Shown here: piece by piece, positions 34,504 to 43,961 of the stretch
Layout: the number at the start of each line of letters is the position of its first letter
How positions within the stretch are numbered: position 1 is the stretch's first letter
Assembly: GCA_051531935.1 (NCBI GenBank)
Contig: JAOPTR010000007.1
Coordinates: forward strand, 505,747 to 569,746
Reading direction: 5' to 3'
Source of the DNA: OCS116 sp051531935
GTDB lineage: Bacteria > Pseudomonadota > Alphaproteobacteria > Rhizobiales > OSC116
DNA: 64,000 nt
Made by a program: the position numbers and the translations under genes
Notes under the pieces: generated by a model
What the model saw: the letters and a program-made list of their open reading frames with translations, nothing else
What the model was told of the DNA's origin: nothing
The model's database searches: none

Positions 34504-37482
34504 ATGATTTTAGAATATGCGGCAAAATATTCAATCAAAGGCAAAAATGCAATCTCGGGATTGTTGTTTTTAGTTGGCCTTTTTGCATTGATAACGACCC
34601 TTCCAACAGTTGTAAATGCTGCTGAAAACATCATCGTCTACCCAGATGCGCGCCACATTAGTGTTGCCGAAAACCTCACATTTCATGAATCCTCTCCAAG
34701 CATCAATATTAAGGCAGTACGCCCAAGTGACGGCGAGAAACCTTTTCTAAACGTGTTGGCCGAAGGCAGTTCACGCCCCACATGGATAAGCTTTGCTCTT
34801 ACCAATCCTAGTAAAAAACCAATCCAACGCCTGTTAGTTGCACCGCATTATGGTGGTGGTAACGATGGCCTTATCCTACCCATTTTAAGCGGCACACGCC
34901 TTGCTCAGCTTTATGCATCATCTGGCCTTAAACCAACATTGCAAAAACTCAACGGCAACGATGTATTTTTAATTAATCTACCAGCCGAAAAAACCATCAC
35001 ATATGTCGCTAGCATTGCAGAAAATTTACCGACCCGCTTAAGCCTGTGGGATGTAGATGCCTATAAAAACCACCAAAATTATCTGCCTTTCTATCAAGGT
35101 ATAATCATTGGAATACTGGGCCTATTGGCAATATTCATATCTAGCTTATTCATCGTAAAGCGCGATGTTTTATTTATAGTAGCAGCCATAATCTGTTGGG
35201 CAGCCCTCAGCTACAGCTTGCAAGAATTTGGCTTTATTACCGTAGTTCTGCCCGAGAATTCATATATTTTGGCTCTTGTCCGAGCGTTGTCAGAAGTGGC
35301 AATCACTGGCCTGCCGTTGCTGCTTGTCTATCTGTTTTTCAATAAAACCTACCGCCTAAATGCTTTGCAAATTATTATTTTGTCACCTTTATTTATCGCA
35401 TTTATCGCTGTTCTAATCGCATTCATTTCGCCATCTATAGCCGCAACGATAGCGCGGATAAACGCCATATTTGTGGTTGGTATGGGTTTCTGGCTTATCA
35501 TCGGACATTGGCCAACTGCCAAGTTCTTAACCTCACAAACCCTTTTGCCCATTTGGTTTATATTTTCGCTGTGGGCATTCGCTCAAATCTATGTGGCCGT
35601 AAGCCCTGATACGCTTTATCTAGATTTGCTTATTGGTGCGATATATCTATTATTCCTGCTTATGTGTTTCATCGCATTATTGCAAAACTTCACAGCAACA
35701 GACAATGTCGGTTATGCAACAACAAACACGCCAATTGTCGAGCAAGAACAACAACTCAGCGAGAATACGCAAACCCAAGAGCAGGCTCAAATTGCATTGC
35801 AAAACAACATTCCCAACATTGCCTTATCAGGCAGTGGTCAAGTTTTATGGGAGTGGGATTTAATTGAAGGCGTCATTAAATGTGGCAGTGAGTTAGACGA
35901 ATTACTGCGCTATGACCCAGGCACAATGAGTGTGAACGTGAATGACTGGATTGGCTATTTACATTTGCGCGATATGCCAAAATTCGAAAATGTCCTTGCC
36001 GTTATTTTAGAAGAAGGTAATTCACGCATAGATCAAGACCTTAGATTGCGCACGGCAATGGGTGATTTTCTATGGTTCGAACTACGCGCAGTTGCCCTTA
36101 CCGATGATGAAGGCTATTTAGTCAGCTTTGTTGGTACATTAAACGAAGTAACTTTGCGCAAAAACTCAGAAGATAGATTGCTGCAAAACGCAGTTCACGA
36201 TAGTTTAACAGGCTTGCCAAACCGCTCACTATTTATAGATAGGCTCGATCAGGCGATTGTCAGAAGCCTAGATGCGCAAACAGTTATGCCGGCGTTATTG
36301 CTTATAGATATCAATAGATTCAAAGCCATTAACGACAATGTAGGCATCACAACTGGCGATAGCATTTTAATGACGATTGCCCGACGCCTAGAAAAATTTG
36401 TCGGCGGTTCTAACACCGTCGCGCGCTTAAGTGCCGACCAATTTGGTGTGGTTCTTACAGAATATTCCGACATTCAATTCGTTACAAATTTTGGCGAAAA
36501 AATGCGTAAGATTGTTTCGGCACCACTTAGTATTGAAGGCCAAGAAATTGTACTGAATTCAAGTGTTGGCATTGTACTGGCCGAAAAAGGCACCGAAAAA
36601 CCCGAAGAAATTTTGCACAAAGCCGAGCTGGCATTAGTTAGCGCCAAACAAATGGATACCGATGCAGTTGTTATTTATTCTAGCGAATTAAGTGGCAAAG
36701 GTGGCGACTGGTTTACCCGCGAAAATGATCTACGCCAAGCGATTTCGCGTAATGAATTTGAGATGTTCTATCAGCCTATAATTTCACTCGAAACCATGCG
36801 GCCTGTGGGCTTTGAGGCTCTAATCAGGTGGAACCATCCTACAAATGGCAGTGTATTACCAAACGAATTTATCAGCCTTGCTGAGCAAACAGGGCATATT
36901 CATGCGTTAGGGCAATTTGCATTGGTCGAAGCCGCCAAACAGCTTAACACTTGGCAACGAACCTTCAATCATGGCGATCCCTTATTTGCCTCGGTCAATA
37001 TGTCTAGCCTACAGCTGTTCCAACCAAAACTGGTTGAACAAGTGCAAGATGTTCTGGCACAATATAACATCATACCATCAACACTAAAATTAGAAATCAC
37101 AGAATCATTGGTGATGAAAAATCCAGAACTTGCAGGCCAAATTTTAAAACGCCTTAAAGATGTTGGTGCGAGTTTGGCTTTAGATGATTTTGGCACAGGC
37201 TATTCTTCATTGTCCTACCTTCATCAATTCCCCTTCGATGTGATCAAAATTGATCAATCATTTGTAAGTGGCGATAATATCGGTCATACACGCCCCATTA
37301 TTTTAAAAGCCATCATTCAACTCGCAAGAGAATTAGGGCTAAAAGTGGTCGCCGAAGGTGTCGAAAAAGATGAGCAAGCTCATGAACTTATCGACTTGGG
37401 ATGCGAGTGGGTGCAAGGCTATAGATTTGGGCAACCAATGAATGCCAAAGAAGCACTAGATTTCCTAACAGCAAATTTCTAG
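34504..37482 (+). CDS. Membrane c-di-GMP phosphodiesterase with 7TM sensor, PAS, degenerate GGDEF and EAL
   Basis: 992 residues. In order: N-terminal helix or signal segment; extracytoplasmic domain (about 40-195); a block of seven or so transmembrane helices (about 200-390), the 7TMR-DISM type of layout; a linker of Gln/Glu; a PAS domain (about 445-560, GTLNEVTLRKNSEDRL); a GGDEF-type domain (about 570-720); and an EAL domain (about 740-990). The GGDEF signature is changed to SADQF, so cyclase activity is unlikely. The EAL domain keeps FEALIRWNHP, the Asn/Glu segments, DDFGTGYSSLSYL and AEGVEKDEQ, so hydrolysis of c-di-GMP is expected. The ATG at 34504 has an AGGAA box; a GTG at 34462 is possible. 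Its stop overlaps algH by 4 bases, convergently. Confidence 0.88.
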   Translation: MILEYAAKYSIKGKNAISGLLFLVGLFALITTLPTVVNAAENIIVYPDARHISVAENLTFHESSPSINIKAVRPSDGEKPFLNVLAEGSSRPTWISFALTNPSKKPIQRLLVAPHYGGGNDGLILPILSGTRLAQLYASSGLKPTLQKLNGNDVFLINLPAEKTITYVASIAENLPTRLSLWDVDAYKNHQNYLPFYQGIIIGILGLLAIFISSLFIVKRDVLFIVAAIICWAALSYSLQEFGFITVVLPENSYILALVRALSEVAITGLPLLLVYLFFNKTYRLNALQIIILSPLFIAFIAVLIAFISPSIAATIARINAIFVVGMGFWLIIGHWPTAKFLTSQTLLPIWFIFSLWAFAQIYVAVSPDTLYLDLLIGAIYLLFLLMCFIALLQNFTATDNVGYATTNTPIVEQEQQLSENTQTQEQAQIALQNNIPNIALSGSGQVLWEWDLIEGVIKCGSELDELLRYDPGTMSVNVNDWIGYLHLRDMPKFENVLAVILEEGNSRIDQDLRLRTAMGDFLWFELRAVALTDDEGYLVSFVGTLNEVTLRKNSEDRLLQNAVHDSLTGLPNRSLFIDRLDQAIVRSLDAQTVMPALLLIDINRFKAINDNVGITTGDSILMTIARRLEKFVGGSNTVARLSADQFGVVLTEYSDIQFVTNFGEKMRKIVSAPLSIEGQEIVLNSSVGIVLAEKGTEKPEEILHKAELALVSAKQMDTDAVVIYSSELSGKGGDWFTRENDLRQAISRNEFEMFYQPIISLETMRPVGFEALIRWNHPTNGSVLPNEFISLAEQTGHIHALGQFALVEAAKQLNTWQRTFNHGDPLFASVNMSSLQLFQPKLVEQVQDVLAQYNIIPSTLKLEITESLVMKNPELAGQILKRLKDVGASLALDDFGTGYSSLSYLHQFPFDVIKIDQSFVSGDNIGHTRPIILKAIIQLARELGLKVVAEGVEKDEQAHELIDLGCEWVQGYRFGQPMNAKEALDFLTANF

Positions 37483-38111
37483 GCATGACCTATATTTTGT
37501 GTGAGGGAATTCAACATTTCAGGTTTAATTCCCAATATTTTAAGCGATAAATCGTATTTTTCTTCAAAATTATGATCAAAAATAATGTCATCATCAGCAT
37601 CGACAATCATCCAATAATTTGCCGCAATTTCTTCTTCAAGTTGGCCAGCTTGCCACCCAACGTAGCCGATGGCAAAACAAATTTTCTCTGGTCCTTGCCC
37701 CAATGAGATATCGGATAAAATCCTCGAAGTAGAGGTCATAGAAACAGTTTCAGAAATCTCTATTGTTTCTTCGTCCAAATTATATTCTTGTGAATGCAAA
37801 ATAAACCCACGGTTATGCTCAACTGGCCCGCCATTCATAACGGGCATGTCAAACAAATGTGGCGGCATTTCAATGGTAAAATCATCTATTTGCGTCGAAA
37901 TCGAATTGTCTTTTTTCAACGCTTCAATGTCAAGCTCGGGCAAATTAAGTTGTGCCAATGTATCGCCAATTGTAAGGTCTTCTGACGGAGAATTAACACG
38001 CAATCCAAGGCAACCATCCGCATTATGTGTGCAGATGTAAATTACCGCGCGCTCAAACCTAGGGTCACGAATGTTTGGCAGTGCAATTAATAATTGGTTG
38101 GTTAAGTCCAT
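37479..38111 (-). CDS. YqgE/AlgH family protein (DUF179)
   Basis: 210 residues of the DUF179 family. Diagnostic strands are LTNQLLIALPNIRDPRFERAVIYICTHNADGCLGLRVN at the start, VMNGGPVEHNRGFILHS (around 93) and CFAIGYVGWQAGQLEEEIAANYWMIVDAD (around 147). The molecular function is unknown, despite the algH name from Pseudomonas alginate work. It has an acidic central insertion compared with the usual 185-190 residues. It is divergent from the DsbD-N-like gene at 38218, a pairing common in alphaproteobacteria. Confidence 0.92.
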   Translation of the reverse strand: MDLTNQLLIALPNIRDPRFERAVIYICTHNADGCLGLRVNSPSEDLTIGDTLAQLNLPELDIEALKKDNSISTQIDDFTIEMPPHLFDMPVMNGGPVEHNRGFILHSQEYNLDEETIEISETVSMTSTSRILSDISLGQGPEKICFAIGYVGWQAGQLEEEIAANYWMIVDADDDIIFDHNFEEKYDLSLKILGIKPEMLNSLTQNIGHA

Positions 38112-38217
38112 ACTTATCTCACGAAAGTTTGATTGTCATGTTTATGGCAAATATAATATTGCTAAATTGGAAGAGAAATCAACCCATTCCGCATTTTATA
38201 GCAATTTAGGAACAATT

Positions 38218-39033
38218 ATGCCGATATTTTATAAACCACTTATATCATTGACTACATTATTTGTCGCTATTTTGTCTGGTTATAATTTAGCTCTGGCCGA
38301 AAATAACCTAACCAGTGATTGGTATATGAGTGATTATAGCCAAGCACGTGCGCATATTTTACAAGCAGATGAAAATGAAATTAAACTGGCCGTTGAGATT
38401 AAAATTGTAGAGAATTACAAAACCTACTGGCAATCCCCAGGTAGTGCAGGTGTGCCTCCATTGGCAAGTTTTACGGGTAAAAATATTGTTGCAGGCTCAG
38501 CTGAAATTAAATTCCCTCATCCGCATAAATATGTCAATAAATATGGCGAAACATGGGGTTATAAAGATAAAATAGTATTATTTATGACTGCAAAAAAGCA
38601 GCAACAAAACGTGCCTTCAACCATTAACTTAAGCTTTGATTATGCAGTCTGCGATGTTATTTGCTTGCCCGAACATGCCGAGTTTACATTACACCTTAAC
38701 AAAAACAAACTAGCTGCAACCATGGCATCACTCAAGTTTTCTAAATATCGCAAACAAATAGCCCAGCCGATTGAGCTTGCAAACGCAATTGTAAAAGATG
38801 CAAAATTAAATGCAAATCAGCAATTGGTTCTAACCTTTAACCGTCCCACGAATGAAGATATATTCATTACAGACAAGGACAATAGATTTTATCAACTTGT
38901 GTCGAGTGACCCTTTGCAAAATATCTATAGCCTGCATGGTTTACCAGTAGATGCTGATTATCAACAATCAAGCCTAGACCTGCTTTATAAGGATAATGAT
39001 AGCCATTATAATTTGAGTATTAAGCTCAACTGA
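38218..39033 (+). CDS. Periplasmic protein with DsbD N-terminal-like domain
   Basis: 271 residues, exported: signal peptide ends around NLALA-EN (residue about 25). The mature part resembles the N-terminal domain of DsbD: ARAHILQADENEIKLAVEIKIVENYKTYWQSPGSAGVPP, LFMTAKKQ, and a Cys pair in DYAVCDVICLPEHAEF (around 143-148). No membrane domain or thioredoxin domain follows, so this is a free-standing version that could pass electrons in the periplasm, or a domain used only for protein binding. The ATG at 38218 follows AGGA; the frame is open to 38071 without a plausible start. Confidence 0.8.
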   Translation: MPIFYKPLISLTTLFVAILSGYNLALAENNLTSDWYMSDYSQARAHILQADENEIKLAVEIKIVENYKTYWQSPGSAGVPPLASFTGKNIVAGSAEIKFPHPHKYVNKYGETWGYKDKIVLFMTAKKQQQNVPSTINLSFDYAVCDVICLPEHAEFTLHLNKNKLAATMASLKFSKYRKQIAQPIELANAIVKDAKLNANQQLVLTFNRPTNEDIFITDKDNRFYQLVSSDPLQNIYSLHGLPVDADYQQSSLDLLYKDNDSHYNLSIKLN

Positions 39034-39135
39034 ATGGATATAGGGCTACCAATTTTAAAAAAACTCAAATATTGATAGACAATTTTTAGGATTATGTTTA
39101 TTTGTCGCTTATTATTTAGGCGGAGGACTGGGTTT

Positions 39136-40101
39136 ATGTATGCAATTTTAGGAGACATCGGTGGGACAAATACCCGTTTGGCATTAGCCGAAAGCGCCGA
39201 TTCAGAGCTATTACATGTGCAATATTTTGAAAATAAAAATTTTGAACATCTAGATCAAATCATCGAAAAATATTTAGCTATTAATGATTTGTCAGCTCAT
39301 GCAAGTGTTGAGAATGCAGCCATTGCAGTTGCAGGCCCCATCACTGGCGATCAAATAGAGCTGACCAATGTGAGTTTTGGCTTTTCTCAAGCTGAATATA
39401 AACAAAAATTTGGCTTTAAACGCTTGAATATTATCAATGATTTTACAGCGCTTGCCTATTGCCTACCGCATATGACGGAAGAAGATTTAATTCCTGTTGG
39501 CGATAAAAAAATGGCCAAAAAAGGCAATAAATTGGTTATTGGACCTGGCACAGGCATGGGCATGGCAGCTCTTATTCCATGTGATATTGAAGGTCATGAA
39601 ACACATTGGCAACCCATCCCAAGCGAGGCTGGACATTCAACATTTAGCCCCAATACAGAGCGTGAATTCCAGTTGGTGCGTGCTTTGCGTAAGCAATATT
39701 ACCGTGTATCAATTGAGCGCCTCATTTCGGGCGTCGGCATCAAAACCATTTATGATACATTGGCGAAAATAGATAATCTAGCAATTAAAGATTTAACGCC
39801 CAGCCAAATCTCAAAATTGGCATTGGATAATGAAGACGATTTGGCCGTTGAAAGCCTAAACCTGTTTTGCAATATTTTAGGCCGCGCTGCAGGCGATCAT
39901 TGTTTGCATTTTTCGGCTTATGGCGGTGTTTATATTGCAGGTGGCATCATTCCGAAAATCCTACCTTTCTTTTTGAAAAGCGATTTCCGTAAAATTTTCG
40001 ATAAAAAAGGCCGTATGGCGGGTTTAACCAAAGATGTGGCAACCAATATCATCACTCATAAATACCCAGCACTAATTGGCGCATTAGCCAGCCTAGATTA
40101 G
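39136..40101 (+). CDS. glk: Glucokinase
   Basis: 321 residues, ATP-dependent glucose phosphorylation. The start LGDIGGTNTRLALAE is the phosphate-1 motif; NDFTALAYCLPHM (around 105), GPGTGMGMAAL (around 134), the EAGHSTFSP segment with the glucose-contacting Glu-His (around 167), ERLISGVGI and GGVYIAGGIIPKI (around 265) follow the bacterial Glk family, without the zinc-binding ROK pattern. The ATG at 39136 has a GGAGG box; the frame is open 14 codons upstream. The stop codon lies in a 20-bp direct duplication shared with the end of rnhA. Confidence 0.94.
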   Translation: MYAILGDIGGTNTRLALAESADSELLHVQYFENKNFEHLDQIIEKYLAINDLSAHASVENAAIAVAGPITGDQIELTNVSFGFSQAEYKQKFGFKRLNIINDFTALAYCLPHMTEEDLIPVGDKKMAKKGNKLVIGPGTGMGMAALIPCDIEGHETHWQPIPSEAGHSTFSPNTEREFQLVRALRKQYYRVSIERLISGVGIKTIYDTLAKIDNLAIKDLTPSQISKLALDNEDDLAVESLNLFCNILGRAAGDHCLHFSAYGGVYIAGGIIPKILPFFLKSDFRKIFDKKGRMAGLTKDVATNIITHKYPALIGALASLD

Positions 40102-40120
40102 CATTAGCGAGCTTAGATTA
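40081..40120. repeat. Imperfect 20-bp tandem duplication at the glk/rnhA junction
   Basis: Two copies of GCATTAGCSAGCYTAGATTA (40081-40100 and 40101-40120) differing at two bases. The first copy carries the glk stop codon and the second ends in the rnhA stop codon (opposite strand). Confidence 0.85.
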
Positions 40121-40576
40121 AATTATTTGTGCGGCACGGGCTTTTTCAATAGCACCTGTCGCCAATTGGTCTGCACGTTCGTTGCCTTCATTGCCAGCAT
40201 GGCCTTTTACCCAACGCCAATCAATTTGGTGGCGCTGTGTGGCTTCATCTAGCGCTTTCCAAAGCTCCACATTCTTAACTGGTTTTTTGGCGGCTGTGCG
40301 CCAATTGCGGGCTTTCCAGCCATCCATCCATTTGTTAATGCCATCTTTCACATAAACACTGTCAGTATATAATATAATTTCACAAGGTCGTTTCAGCACA
40401 TTCAGCGCTTCAATTGTGGCTCTTAATTCCATACGGTTATTTGTGGTATCAGCGTCAAAACCACTTAATTCACGGGTTTTGCCGTTAAACGACATCCATG
40501 CACCCCAGCCACCAGGGCCAGGGTTGCCCGAACAAGCACCATCAGTATAAATCACCACTTTATTTACATCAGTCAT
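40118..40576 (-). CDS. rnhA: Ribonuclease HI
   Basis: 152 residues. Endonuclease that cuts RNA in RNA-DNA hybrids. All four acidic catalytic residues are visible in their motifs: YTDGACSGNPGPGGWG (Asp around 11), RMELRATIEAL (Glu around 49), LYTDSVYVKDGINKW (Asp around 71) and GNEGNERADQLA (Asp around 135), and the handle region WMDGWKARNW. Overlaps thrB by 4 bases. Last gene of ispH-thrB-rnhA. Confidence 0.97.
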   Translation of the reverse strand: MTDVNKVVIYTDGACSGNPGPGGWGAWMSFNGKTRELSGFDADTTNNRMELRATIEALNVLKRPCEIILYTDSVYVKDGINKWMDGWKARNWRTAAKKPVKNVELWKALDEATQRHQIDWRWVKGHAGNEGNERADQLATGAIEKARAAQII

Positions 40577-41547
40577 TCAATGCCATACTCGCTAAAATTT
40601 TTAATTTTTTGATGGAAAATCAAGTTTCTTATATATTCATCCGGTTTTTTAGGAATCACCAAAGCATCATCAGGCACATTCATCCAATCATATAATCTTG
40701 TCAGTAAAAACCGAATGGCTGCACCGCGGCATAAAATTGGAATGGCATTCAGCTCTTCAGGTGTGAGTTTTCTTAAACTCTGATAGCCCCTAAAGAAAGC
40801 CCGTACTTTTGTGGTATTAAGCTCACCGTTTTTCTCAAAACACCAAGCATTAATAATAATTGCCAATTCGTAGCCATAAACTTCATTGCAAGCAAAGTAA
40901 AAATCAATAATGCCCGAAAGTTGCCCATGAATAAAAAATACATTGTCGGGAAAAAGATCAGCATGTATCACCCCATCAGGCAAATTAGTTGGCCAATTTT
41001 TTTCTAAGAAATTTAATTCTTCGGTTAAAAAACGGCCAAGGCCTTTTTCAAGATCAGGAGCCACAGGGTCAATTTCAGAACCACAACTTTCAAGTAATGG
41101 TCGCCAATCATTCAGGCTTAAGCCATTTTTCCGTTTTATATCAAAACTCTCGGCTGTCACATGAAATTTGGCAGTCTCTACACCCAATTGATAAAGGTTT
41201 TGGTTGCTAGGGGCTTTAATTGCCACGCCATCCAAAAACTCAATCAGTGCCGCAGGTTTGCCGCATAATTCGCTATAAATTGAACCATCATTTTGGATGA
41301 TAGGCTGCGCAGTTTCTAACCCATTATCGGCCAAATGCTTCATAAGGCCTAAAAAAAATGGCAGGTCGTTTTCATCCACTCTGGCTTCGTACAGGGTTAG
41401 GATAAACTGCCCTTCATTGGTCGCCAAAATATAATTACTATTTTCAACACCCTCGGCAATGCCTTTGCACCATAATAGCTGCCCGACATTATACAGGCGT
41501 AAAAATTCTTCGAGCTTATGATCGCTCACTTCGGTATATACGGCCAT
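40573..41547 (-). CDS. thrB: Homoserine kinase (ThrB, aminoglycoside-phosphotransferase fold)
   Basis: 324 residues. Phosphorylates homoserine for threonine synthesis. It is the kinase form with an APH-like fold used by many alpha- and gammaproteobacteria, not the GHMP type. Marks: MAVYTEVSDHKLEEFL at the N-terminus, GVENSNYIL (around 35), VIHADLFPDNVFF (catalytic Asp, around 198) and GIIDFYFACNE (metal-binding Asp). Operon with ispH (21 bp upstream) and rnhA. Together with thrC at 31.0 kb it covers the last two steps to threonine. Confidence 0.95.
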   Translation of the reverse strand: MAVYTEVSDHKLEEFLRLYNVGQLLWCKGIAEGVENSNYILATNEGQFILTLYEARVDENDLPFFLGLMKHLADNGLETAQPIIQNDGSIYSELCGKPAALIEFLDGVAIKAPSNQNLYQLGVETAKFHVTAESFDIKRKNGLSLNDWRPLLESCGSEIDPVAPDLEKGLGRFLTEELNFLEKNWPTNLPDGVIHADLFPDNVFFIHGQLSGIIDFYFACNEVYGYELAIIINAWCFEKNGELNTTKVRAFFRGYQSLRKLTPEELNAIPILCRGAAIRFLLTRLYDWMNVPDDALVIPKKPDEYIRNLIFHQKIKNFSEYGIE

Positions 41548-41568
41548 TTGAGCCCTTATTCTATTTAG

Positions 41569-42582
41569 TTATGCAGTGGTTTTTTCTAGAGCTTTTTTTA
41601 ATTTTGCAATCTGTAGCTTGCTTTTACCAGCTCTAGGCTCACGTAATTCTTTGGGCAGATTAAACGTTATGGTTTCTTTGGCTGTGGTCACCGTTTCAAT
41701 TGTTACATCAAAGCGCGCGCGCATTGCATCAACAATTTCTTCAATCAATACATCGGGTGCAGATGCTCCAGCCGTTAGCCCCATCACGTCAACACCGTCA
41801 AACATGTTCCAGTCAATTTCAGTGGCGCGCTCAACCAAAGCTGAAGATTTACAGCCTTCGCGCTCAGCAATTTCCACCAAACGGCGCGAATTACTACTGT
41901 GTGGCGCACCTACAACAATCAAACCATCAATCATGCCCACAATGGCCTTCACCGCTTCTTGGCGGTTGGTGGTGGCGTAACAAACATCGTCCTTGCCAGG
42001 GCCATGAATGTTAGGAAATCTGTCCTTCAGGGCATCAATCATGTGTCGCGTATCATCAACCGATAAAGTGGTTTGAGACATGTAGGCAAGTTGTTCAGGG
42101 TCTTTCACAATTAATTTCTTTATGTCATCAATAGTCTCAACCAGCAATACTGCGCCATCTGGCAATTGCCCCATTGTACCCAGAACTTCGGGATGTCCAG
42201 CATGCCCAATTAAAATGGTTTCTAAGTTTTTCTTATGATGACGTTTGGCCTCAAAATGCACTTTAGTCACTAGCGGGCAGGTGGCATCAAGTTGAAACAT
42301 ATTGCGGCGTGTGGCCTCTGTAGGCACAGATGTTGGCACACCATGTGCCGAGAAGATAACAGGGGCTTTGGTGTCAGGAATTTCATCTAATTCCTTCACA
42401 AAAATCGCACCTTTATTTTTAAGGCTTTCAACTACAAATTTATTATGAACAATTTCATGGCGCACATAAACAGGAGCGCCAAATTTTTCGAGTGATTTTT
42501 CGACAATCTGAATTGCCCGATCAACCCCTGCACAAAAACCTAACGGTTCACACATCACAATTCTTAACGGACGTTTTGGCAT
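41569..42582 (-). CDS. ispH: 4-hydroxy-3-methylbut-2-enyl diphosphate reductase
   Basis: 337 residues. Iron-sulfur enzyme giving IPP and DMAPP in the last step of the MEP isoprenoid pathway. The three cluster Cys are in EPLGFCAGVDRAI (around 17), QLDATCPLVTK (around 101) and DDVCYATTNRQ (around 199); the substrate-binding His and the SSNSRRL motif are also present. A 30-residue basic C-terminal tail follows the core. First gene of the ispH-thrB-rnhA operon. Its product pool would also feed UbiA and CtaB. Confidence 0.97.
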   Translation of the reverse strand: MPKRPLRIVMCEPLGFCAGVDRAIQIVEKSLEKFGAPVYVRHEIVHNKFVVESLKNKGAIFVKELDEIPDTKAPVIFSAHGVPTSVPTEATRRNMFQLDATCPLVTKVHFEAKRHHKKNLETILIGHAGHPEVLGTMGQLPDGAVLLVETIDDIKKLIVKDPEQLAYMSQTTLSVDDTRHMIDALKDRFPNIHGPGKDDVCYATTNRQEAVKAIVGMIDGLIVVGAPHSSNSRRLVEIAEREGCKSSALVERATEIDWNMFDGVDVMGLTAGASAPDVLIEEIVDAMRARFDVTIETVTTAKETITFNLPKELREPRAGKSKLQIAKLKKALEKTTA

Positions 42583-42691
42583 TGATTTCCCATTCTGTAA
42601 TTGAGCTTTCTAAATAACAGTTATGTTTCCAAATTTCAATGTTCAAAACAATATTTCTGCAGCCAATCGGTACATTATGCCGCAATTGTCT

Positions 42692-42705
42692 TTGATGTAG
42701 ATCAA
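42692..42705. promoter_or_regulatory. FNR/FixK-type box upstream of the universal stress gene
   Basis: Perfect palindrome TTGAT-GTAG-ATCAA located 68-81 bp before the start codon of the universal stress protein, a position compatible with activation near -41.5 of a promoter. Confidence 0.78.
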
Positions 42706-42772
42706 CAGAATATCTAATGAGCCGCGTAAACTTAGCTCGTAAAGTCTAGTTAACTGTCTAAAGGAGAATATT

Positions 42773-43621
42773 ATGTCACCGAAAAACATTTTAATAAACC
42801 TTAATGATGTCGATAATCTCGATGTGTTTTTAAAAACAGCCTGCGCGCTCGCAATCCGCCATCAAGCTCATTTAATAGGCGTATATGTAGTGCCGTTCTT
42901 TCACCTAAATATAGGTATCTATGATGCCGAGGCAGCTATGCAAACTTTACAACAAAGTGAGTTAGAGCATAACAAAAAAATCGCCAAAAAGGCTGTCGAG
43001 AAATTCGAAAAAGCACTTAAATCACAAGGCGTTCTGGGTAAGGCTAGGCTGGTTAATTCTCACAATACAGACATTGCCGAAACCTTTATAAACCAAGCCC
43101 GCACATCCGATTTTATTGTTATTCCCGTGGTCGAAGAAGACCAAAATTGCAGTGTCGAAAAAGGCTTTGATCAACAAGTGGTTTTAGGTTCTGGCCGCCC
43201 TGTAATTCTAGTGCCGCGTGGTAAAGTTTATGAAGATATCGGTGACAATGTCAGCGTCGGGTGGAATTTAACCAGTGAAGCCGCACGTGCCGCGTTTGAT
43301 GTTATCCCCTTATTGGCACAAGCCGCGAATGTGCGTTTTGTGTGGGTAGATGCTCATTTGTCGCCACAAGAATCGGGTAATCTACCGGGTGCCGAAATTG
43401 CAGAAGCTTTTGCGCATTATGGCTTTAATGTAACCACGGAAGTCATCACCAGTGATGGTGGGAATATAGGCAAAACACTTATCCACGATGCAAAAGTCAA
43501 TGGCGCAGACCTGTTGGTTATGGGCGCTTATGGCCATTCAAGGCTACATGAGCTTATCTTTGGCGGGGCAACACGTTATATCTTTAGTCACTTATCAGCA
43601 CCCATTTTAATGTCACGCTGA
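42773..43621 (+). CDS. Universal stress protein, two UspA domains
   Basis: 282 residues in two UspA-type halves (about 1-145 and 150-282). The second half keeps the ATP-binding pattern G-x2-G-x9-G-(S/T)-like MGAYGHSRLHELIFGGATRYIFSHLSAPILMSR; the first half is more diverged (VVLGSGRPVILVPRG). Proteins of this kind are often induced under low oxygen or stationary phase. A perfect FNR/FixK-type box upstream suggests oxygen control. An AGGAGA ribosome-binding site precedes the ATG. Confidence 0.9.
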   Translation: MSPKNILINLNDVDNLDVFLKTACALAIRHQAHLIGVYVVPFFHLNIGIYDAEAAMQTLQQSELEHNKKIAKKAVEKFEKALKSQGVLGKARLVNSHNTDIAETFINQARTSDFIVIPVVEEDQNCSVEKGFDQQVVLGSGRPVILVPRGKVYEDIGDNVSVGWNLTSEAARAAFDVIPLLAQAANVRFVWVDAHLSPQESGNLPGAEIAEAFAHYGFNVTTEVITSDGGNIGKTLIHDAKVNGADLLVMGAYGHSRLHELIFGGATRYIFSHLSAPILMSR

Positions 43622-43691
43622 TTATAAACACTCTAAGTGATATTGACATCTAATTTACCATGGGTATATTAACCCCACATACAAGTGACGG

Positions 43692-43882
43692 CTGCGGGAG
43701 AGATTTGAATCTTTTTCACAACATCAGGTATCAAACGCCGAAGGAGCAACCACCCCGGAAACTCTCAGGCAAACGGACCGCAGTTTGATGACACTCTGGA
43801 GAGCGATGGCAGCAATGACCATCCACCGAAGGGCGTAAACTCATAATTTATTATGGGCAAATCTCTCAGGTTATGGACAGAG
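43692..43882 (+). ncRNA. Tandem glycine riboswitch (gcvT element)
   Basis: Two consecutive glycine aptamers. Aptamer 1 spans 43692-43783, closed by CTGCGG/CCGCAG, with GGAGAG and the conserved CTCTCAGGCAAACGGACCGC. Aptamer 2 spans about 43794-43882, closed by CTCTG/CAGAG, with GGAGAG, CACCGAAGGGC and CTCTCAGG-TTATGGACAGAG. It lies directly before the gcv operon and should switch it on when glycine is high. The expression platform (43883-43961) has no obvious terminator; control could be at translation of gcvT. Confidence 0.95.
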
Positions 43883-43961
43883 GGGGCAGATCTCTATTTT
43901 AGGAGGTCGGCACGAGTCTGAATCAAAATTGGAACATGTTTCCAGAACTTGAGGGGTATTT

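Noticed and set aside
37220..37262. TGATCAAAATTGATCA palindrome resembling an FNR box
   Set aside because: Inside the EAL coding sequence at the conserved FDVIKIDQSF motif; spacing is wrong for TTGAY-N4-RTCAA and there is no promoter context.
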